DNA from: Pseudomonas fluorescens NCIMB 11764
Lineage (GTDB): Bacteria; Pseudomonadota; Gammaproteobacteria; Pseudomonadales; Pseudomonadaceae
Reading direction: 5' to 3'
Assembly (NCBI RefSeq): GCF_000293885.2
Contig: NZ_CP010945.1
Coordinates: 4,112,001-4,176,000, forward strand
Length of the DNA: 64,000 nt
The first letter of the stretch is position 1; every line of letters starts with the position of its first letter. Made by a program: the position numbers and the translations under genes. Below are positions 56,252 to 64,000 of this stretch, one piece after another. Below the pieces are notes generated by a model. It worked only from the letters and a program-made list of their open reading frames with translations. It did no database searches and was not told the DNA's origin.

Positions 56252-57325
56252 ATGCTGAAGTTTTTCTACACCTTCCTGCTGATGCTGGGCGCGGCTTGCG
56301 GCCCTGCTGCGCGTGCGGAATCGGTGTTGTTCCTGAATCCGGGAAAGGTGGATGAAGCCTTCTGGGTCAGTTATTCGCAATTCATGCAGGCAGCCGCCAC
56401 GGATCTGGGTATTGATCTGCGCATTCTCTACTCCCGGCGCATGCCGGAGCTCGCGCTGGCGCAAGCCCGTCAAGCGTTGCAAGGCCCCGATCGTCCTGAC
56501 TATCTGGTGTTCGTCAACGAACAGTACGTTGCCCCGCAAATCCTGCGCCTGGCTCAGGGCAGCGGGGTGAAGCTGTTTATGGTCAACGCGTCGCTCACGG
56601 CAAATCAACTGAGCCTGTTGGGTGAGCGCCCTGATCGGCTGGGCAGCCTGGTGCCCAACGATGAAGAGGGCGGCTACCTGATGCTCAAGGAGCTGATCCG
56701 CCAGCATCCGCCCGTGGCGCCCGGTGAGGTGATCGAATTGCTGGCGTTCTCCGGCCTGAAGATCACGCCATCGGCGCAGCTGCGCGAGCAAGGCATGATG
56801 CGCGCGTTGGCCGAGCATCCCGAGGTGCGTTTGCGGCAACTGGTGTACAGCGGCTGGACTCGGGACCGTGCGTATGAACAGGCGAAATTGCTGTTTCGGC
56901 GCTATCCGAAGGTGTCGCTGGTGTGGTCCGCCAATGACGAAATGGCGTTTGGCGCCATGCAGGCGTATTCAGAGACCGGCGGCGTACCCGGAAAGGGCGC
57001 GTTGTTCAGCGCGGTCAACACCTCTACCGCCGCGTTGAAAGCGAAAGTGGATGGACGATTGAGCGTCCTGTTGGGCGGTCATTTCACCCTGGGTGGCTGG
57101 GCTCTGGTGGAATTGCATGACCTCGATCGGGGCGTGGACATCAGCCAGTACGGCGGTCGTGATCGCCAGATTCCATTACTGCAACTGGTCGACAGGGCAA
57201 CCGCCAGGCGAATGCTGGCCATGGGCGACTCGCCGGATTACGGCGTGGACTTCCGCCGCCTGTCGGCCAAGGGACGGCCGACGTCCTATCGCTATCCGTT
57301 CAGCCTGCAAACCCTGATGCGCTAA
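56252..57325 (+). CDS. Periplasmic LacI-type/sugar-binding-like protein
   Basis: The 357-residue protein has a Sec signal (MLKFFYTFLLMLGAACGPAA, cut near ARAES) and the type 1 periplasmic binding fold: SVLFLNPGKVDEAFWVSYSQ, IDLRILYSRRMPELALAQAR, YLVFVNEQYVAPQIL and VSLVWSANDEMAFGAMQA. This is like sugar or quorum-signal binding proteins that work with a sensor kinase rather than with an ABC transporter. No permease or kinase is adjacent. The ligand is unknown. Confidence 0.85.
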   Translation: MLKFFYTFLLMLGAACGPAARAESVLFLNPGKVDEAFWVSYSQFMQAAATDLGIDLRILYSRRMPELALAQARQALQGPDRPDYLVFVNEQYVAPQILRLAQGSGVKLFMVNASLTANQLSLLGERPDRLGSLVPNDEEGGYLMLKELIRQHPPVAPGEVIELLAFSGLKITPSAQLREQGMMRALAEHPEVRLRQLVYSGWTRDRAYEQAKLLFRRYPKVSLVWSANDEMAFGAMQAYSETGGVPGKGALFSAVNTSTAALKAKVDGRLSVLLGGHFTLGGWALVELHDLDRGVDISQYGGRDRQIPLLQLVDRATARRMLAMGDSPDYGVDFRRLSAKGRPTSYRYPFSLQTLMR

Positions 57326-57540
57326 ACCCCTGCCAGCAACAGCACCAGCTGCACGATGCCGTAGAGCGCCAAGGCGAACACCGTCGTGAACAGAATCCCC
57401 AGAATCACAAAATGACTGGGCTTGCCGTGGGTGAAATCCCGGGCCCGGTTCTTCCCGCTCTGCACCCCGAACGCCGCCGCCATGACACTGTGCAGCATCT
57501 GCCAGAGCGTGGGCGGCTTGTTATCGACTGGATCGTCCAT
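57322..57540 (-). CDS. DUF2970-domain small membrane protein
   Basis: The 72-residue protein (ATG 57540, with GAGGGG upstream) has MLHSVMAAAFGVQSGKNRAR and FTHGKPSHFVILGILFTTVF, the DUF2970 pattern, and one C-terminal membrane segment. Its end overlaps the substrate-binding gene's end by four bases on the opposite strand. Function unknown. Confidence 0.85.
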   Translation of the reverse strand: MDDPVDNKPPTLWQMLHSVMAAAFGVQSGKNRARDFTHGKPSHFVILGILFTTVFALALYGIVQLVLLLAGV

Positions 57541-57612
57541 AAACCCCTCGTCACGAATGTGTGAAGGGTAAGCATAGACAATCCGCGGCCAGCACAAAGC
57601 AAATGTGGAAGC

Positions 57613-57650
57613 GGTCTCTCGACCGGCCACGGAATTGTGGCCGGGAGACT
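57613..57650 (-). terminator. Possible metH terminator hairpin
   Basis: CCGGCCAC and GTGGCCGG form an eight-base stem with a six-base loop, extended past a small bulge by GGTCTC/GAGACT. It lies just past the metH stop on the minus strand. The T-run is weak. Confidence 0.45.
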
Positions 57651-57654
57651 GATC

Positions 57655-61365
<3,711 letters not shown>

Positions 61366-61521
61366 TTGGACTACTCGGAAAGGCCATGACGAAGGGCCGG
61401 AATCATAGCAAACCTGTGCGCTTTTAGAGCATGTTCGGTTTTTGCATGAATATCGTTCATGTTGGTGTGGGCGCTGTCTCGGTAGAATCGCGGCGTTTTT
61501 TCAAGGATCGGGAACAGAGAC

Positions 61522-63818
61522 ATGTCGTATCGCGTCGTCATCAGCAGTGTATTGCTGGTTTTAAGCTGGGGCGCCGTGGCGCAGGATCCGGCAATTTCTG
61601 CTGCCATTTCCTACAGTCGCGACATCCAACCGATCTTCACCGAAAAGTGCGTGGCCTGCCATGCCTGCAATGACGCCCCCTGTCAGCTCAATCTGGGCAG
61701 TGGCGAAGGTGCTGCGCGCGGCGCGTCGAAAGTCTCGGTCTACGACGGCGAACGCAGCCAGGCTGCCGCACCGACCCGGTTGTTTTATGACGCGTTCGGC
61801 CAACACGCCTGGCAGCAAAAAGGCTTTAACCGGTGCTCGACGCCCAGGGCAGCCAGGCCGCATTGATGGCGCGCATGCTGGAACTGGGTCACAAGACGCC
61901 TCTGGCGCCCAACGCCAAATTGCCGGAAGACATCGTCCTGGGTCTGAACCGGGAAAACATATGCGCGATGCCGGCCGAGTTCGGCGGTTACGCCAGCGCT
62001 CATCCGAAGGAGGGCATGCCGCTGGCGGTCACCGGCTTGACCGATCAGCAGTACCAGACCCTGCAACGCTGGCTGGACTCGGGCGCGCCGATCGATGAGC
62101 AGGGCTTGGTGCCGTCGACGAAAGAAGCCTTGCAGGTGGTGCAATGGGAAAACCTGCTCAACTCGCCGGGCGCCCGCCAGAGCCTGGTGGGGCGCTGGTT
62201 GTTCGAACACTGGTTCCTCGCCCACCTTTACTTCAAGGACGGCGAGCCGGGGCATTTCTTTCAGTGGGTGCGTTCGCGCACACCGACCGGCCAGCCGATT
62301 GACCTGATCAACACGCGCCGCCCGAATGACGATCCGGGCACGCAGGTGTATTACCGCTTGCGGTCGGTGCAGGGCGTGATCGTGCAGAAGACCCACATCA
62401 CTTATCCGCTGAGCGCGGCGAAGATGGCGCGGATCAAAAGCCTGTTCTACAGCGGCAACTGGCAGGTCTACGCCTTGCCGGGTTACGGGCCGGAGCGCCG
62501 GGCCAACCCGTTCACCACGTTCGAAGCGATACCGGCGCAGGCGCGTTATCAGTTCATGCTCGATAACGCCGAGTACTTCGTGCGCACGTTTATCCGCGGG
62601 CCTGTGTGCCGCGGCCAGATTGCCACCGATGTGATTCGCGATAACTTCTGGGCGCTGTTCCAGGCGCCGGAACACGATCTCTACATCACTGACCCGAACT
62701 ACCGCGGGCAAGCCACGCCATTGCTGGCGATGCCGGGCCAGAACGACGACGTCGGCAGTGTCCTGAGCCTGTGGCATGACTACCGCGACAAGCGCAACGA
62801 GTACGAGGCGCTGCGTCGCGACAGCTACGCCGATGCGCCGGCGCCGAGCTGGTCGACCTTGTGGGCTGGCAACGACAACGCGCTGCTGACCATCTTCCGT
62901 CATTTCGACAGCGCATCGGTGAACAAGGGCCTGATCGGTGACGTGCCGCAAACCATGTGGTTGTTCGATTTTCCACTGTTGGAGCGCACGTATTATCAGT
63001 TGGCGGTCAACTTCGACGTGTTCGGCAACGTCTCCCATCAAGCACAGACCCGCCTGTATTTCGACCTGATCCGCAACGGCGCCGAGCAGAATTTCCTGCG
63101 TCTGATGCCCGCCGATTCCCGGGACGACTTTCTCGACGACTGGTACCAGAGCGGCGGCAAATTCAAGATGTGGCTGGACTATGAAGCCATCGACAACGAC
63201 AAGCCGACGGCGCTGAAACTCGACGAGAAAGACCCGAAGCGCGACTTTGCGATGCAGTTGCTGGCTCGCTATGGCGAGCTCAACGCCCATCCCGATCCGA
63301 TCAACCGCTGCGACGGCGCGTATTGCTCGCGACCGAACATTGACCCGGCGTTACAGAGCGCCGAGCAGGCCTTGAGTCGCCTGGTGTCGCGTCCGGCAGC
63401 AGGCCTGAAGGTCATCGATCAACTGCCGGAAGCAACGATGTTGCGTATCGAGTCCAGGAGCGGCAAGCGCGAGGTCTACAGCCTGTTGCGCAACCGCGCG
63501 CACAGCAATGTGGCGTTCCTGTTGGGGGAATCGCTGCGGTATCAACCGGGGCTCGACACGCTCACCATTTTCCCCGGCGTACTCAGCAGTTACCCGAACT
63601 TCATGTTCAATATTCCGGCCGAGCAAGTGCCAGCTTTTGTAGAAGCGATGGAAAACGCCAAAGACGCCAACCGTTTCGAGAAAATCGTCGAGCGCTGGGG
63701 AATTCGCCGCAGCCATCCGCAGTTCTGGTTTTACTTCCATGACTTGAGCAAGTACGTCCACGAAACCGACCCGGTGGAAGAGGGCGTGCTGGACATGAAC
63801 CGCTACGAGAATCTTTGA
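61522..63818 (+). pseudogene. cti: Fatty acid cis/trans isomerase, frame broken by one missing base
   Basis: The first frame (61522) opens a signal peptide MSYRVVISSVLLVLSWGAVA and the heme site EKCVACHACNDAPCQLNLG; it should continue past AWQQKGF. There the reading moves by one base: KGF in the first frame is followed by LDAQGSQAALMARMLELGHK in the next, and inserting a C at 61830-61831 restores KGFNPVLDAQ. The rest (to 63818) is the usual Cti body with FYFHDLSKYVHETDPVEEG near its end. The enzyme, a heme-containing periplasmic protein, converts cis to trans fatty acids to stiffen membranes under solvent stress. As it stands, only a truncated product would be made, so this is either a true frameshift or a sequencing slip. 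Confidence 0.8.
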
Positions 63819-63911
63819 TCGACTTTTGACAGATGCCTGATGTCCCAATCTGAAGGAACCGTAGAAACCCTGTGGGAGCGGTGGATGGCGGAACGGAACG
63901 GGAGGGCGGTC

Positions 63912-64000
63912 AATGTTGATTTCAGTGCAGGCACTGCGCGCGCTCGCGGCCTGGACGGTGGTTTGCCACCATTTCATGCAGATTTTCTTCGACTTCAAGG
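63912..64000 (+). CDS. Acyltransferase-family protein, N-terminus only
   Basis: The first 29 residues read LISVQALRALAAWTVVCHHF after the start Met, with a His pair and the usual start of the Acyl_transf_3/OafA family, which O-acetylate sugars in the inner membrane. GGAGGG lies about seven bases before ATG 63912. The gene runs out of the window. Confidence 0.7.

Overview
The window reads as chromosomal DNA of a Pseudomonas of the fluorescens group. The coding is GC-rich. It carries a lexA2-imuA-imuB-dnaE2 mutagenesis cassette, a fatty-acid cis/trans isomerase (cti), cobalamin-dependent metH and hemoprotein sulfite reductase. Pseudomonas-style REP palindromes lie between genes. The assignment rests on gene content and style only; no database was searched.

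Layout. 1-5100 is a decayed accessory island next to a tRNA-Ser(UGA) gene (5174-5261, minus). It holds the right end of a dead IS3-family element, a gene cut by that element, a membrane protein, remnants of prophage genes (a cytosine methyltransferase lacking its catalytic half, and a frameshifted conserved phage gene), a small lipoprotein, and two further small damaged genes. 5385-7585 is ordinary core: a YccA/Bax-inhibitor-1 protein, then an Lrp/AsnC regulator divergent from a DMT exporter. 7589-10919 holds two large, AT-richer, unrecognised genes in the same direction, probably horizontally acquired. 11103-21684 carries a gapN-like dehydrogenase with a FUSC-type membrane protein, a DyP peroxidase with a Gfo/Idh/MocA oxidoreductase, and the SOS cassette behind a LexA2-type operator.

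21910-30088 is a catabolic locus. A PotABCD-like ABC importer, two amidohydrolases and a flavin-reductase-like protein are read leftward, and a GntR/FCD regulator diverges across a region with three TGCAAT repeats. This suggests uptake and hydrolysis of a nitrogenous compound of unknown identity. 30231-44724 holds a hybrid histidine kinase, a second UvrA (UvrA2), four small possibly stress-related proteins, a desaturase-SRPBCC fusion overlapping an SMP-30-type protein, a LysR regulator, an exported YtcJ-like amidohydrolase, an SCP2 protein, a histidine phosphatase and the SohB protease.

44859-53536 encodes two very large overlapping toxin/effector-like proteins with leucine-rich repeats. The first has a NEL-type E3 ligase-like C-terminus with Ser where catalytic Cys is expected. 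The second ends in a short related tail with Ala at that place. 53591-64000 carries sulfite reductase with its DUF934 partner, a 37-residue membrane protein, a periplasmic binding protein, a DUF2970 protein, MetH, cti split by an apparent one-base deletion, and the start of an acyltransferase.

The three best places for undescribed biology are the pair at 7589-10919, the tandem NEL-like pair, and the ABC/amidohydrolase locus. Three genes look broken by a single missing base (near 3680, 4952 and 61830), so either real decay or consensus errors in the assembly should be considered.
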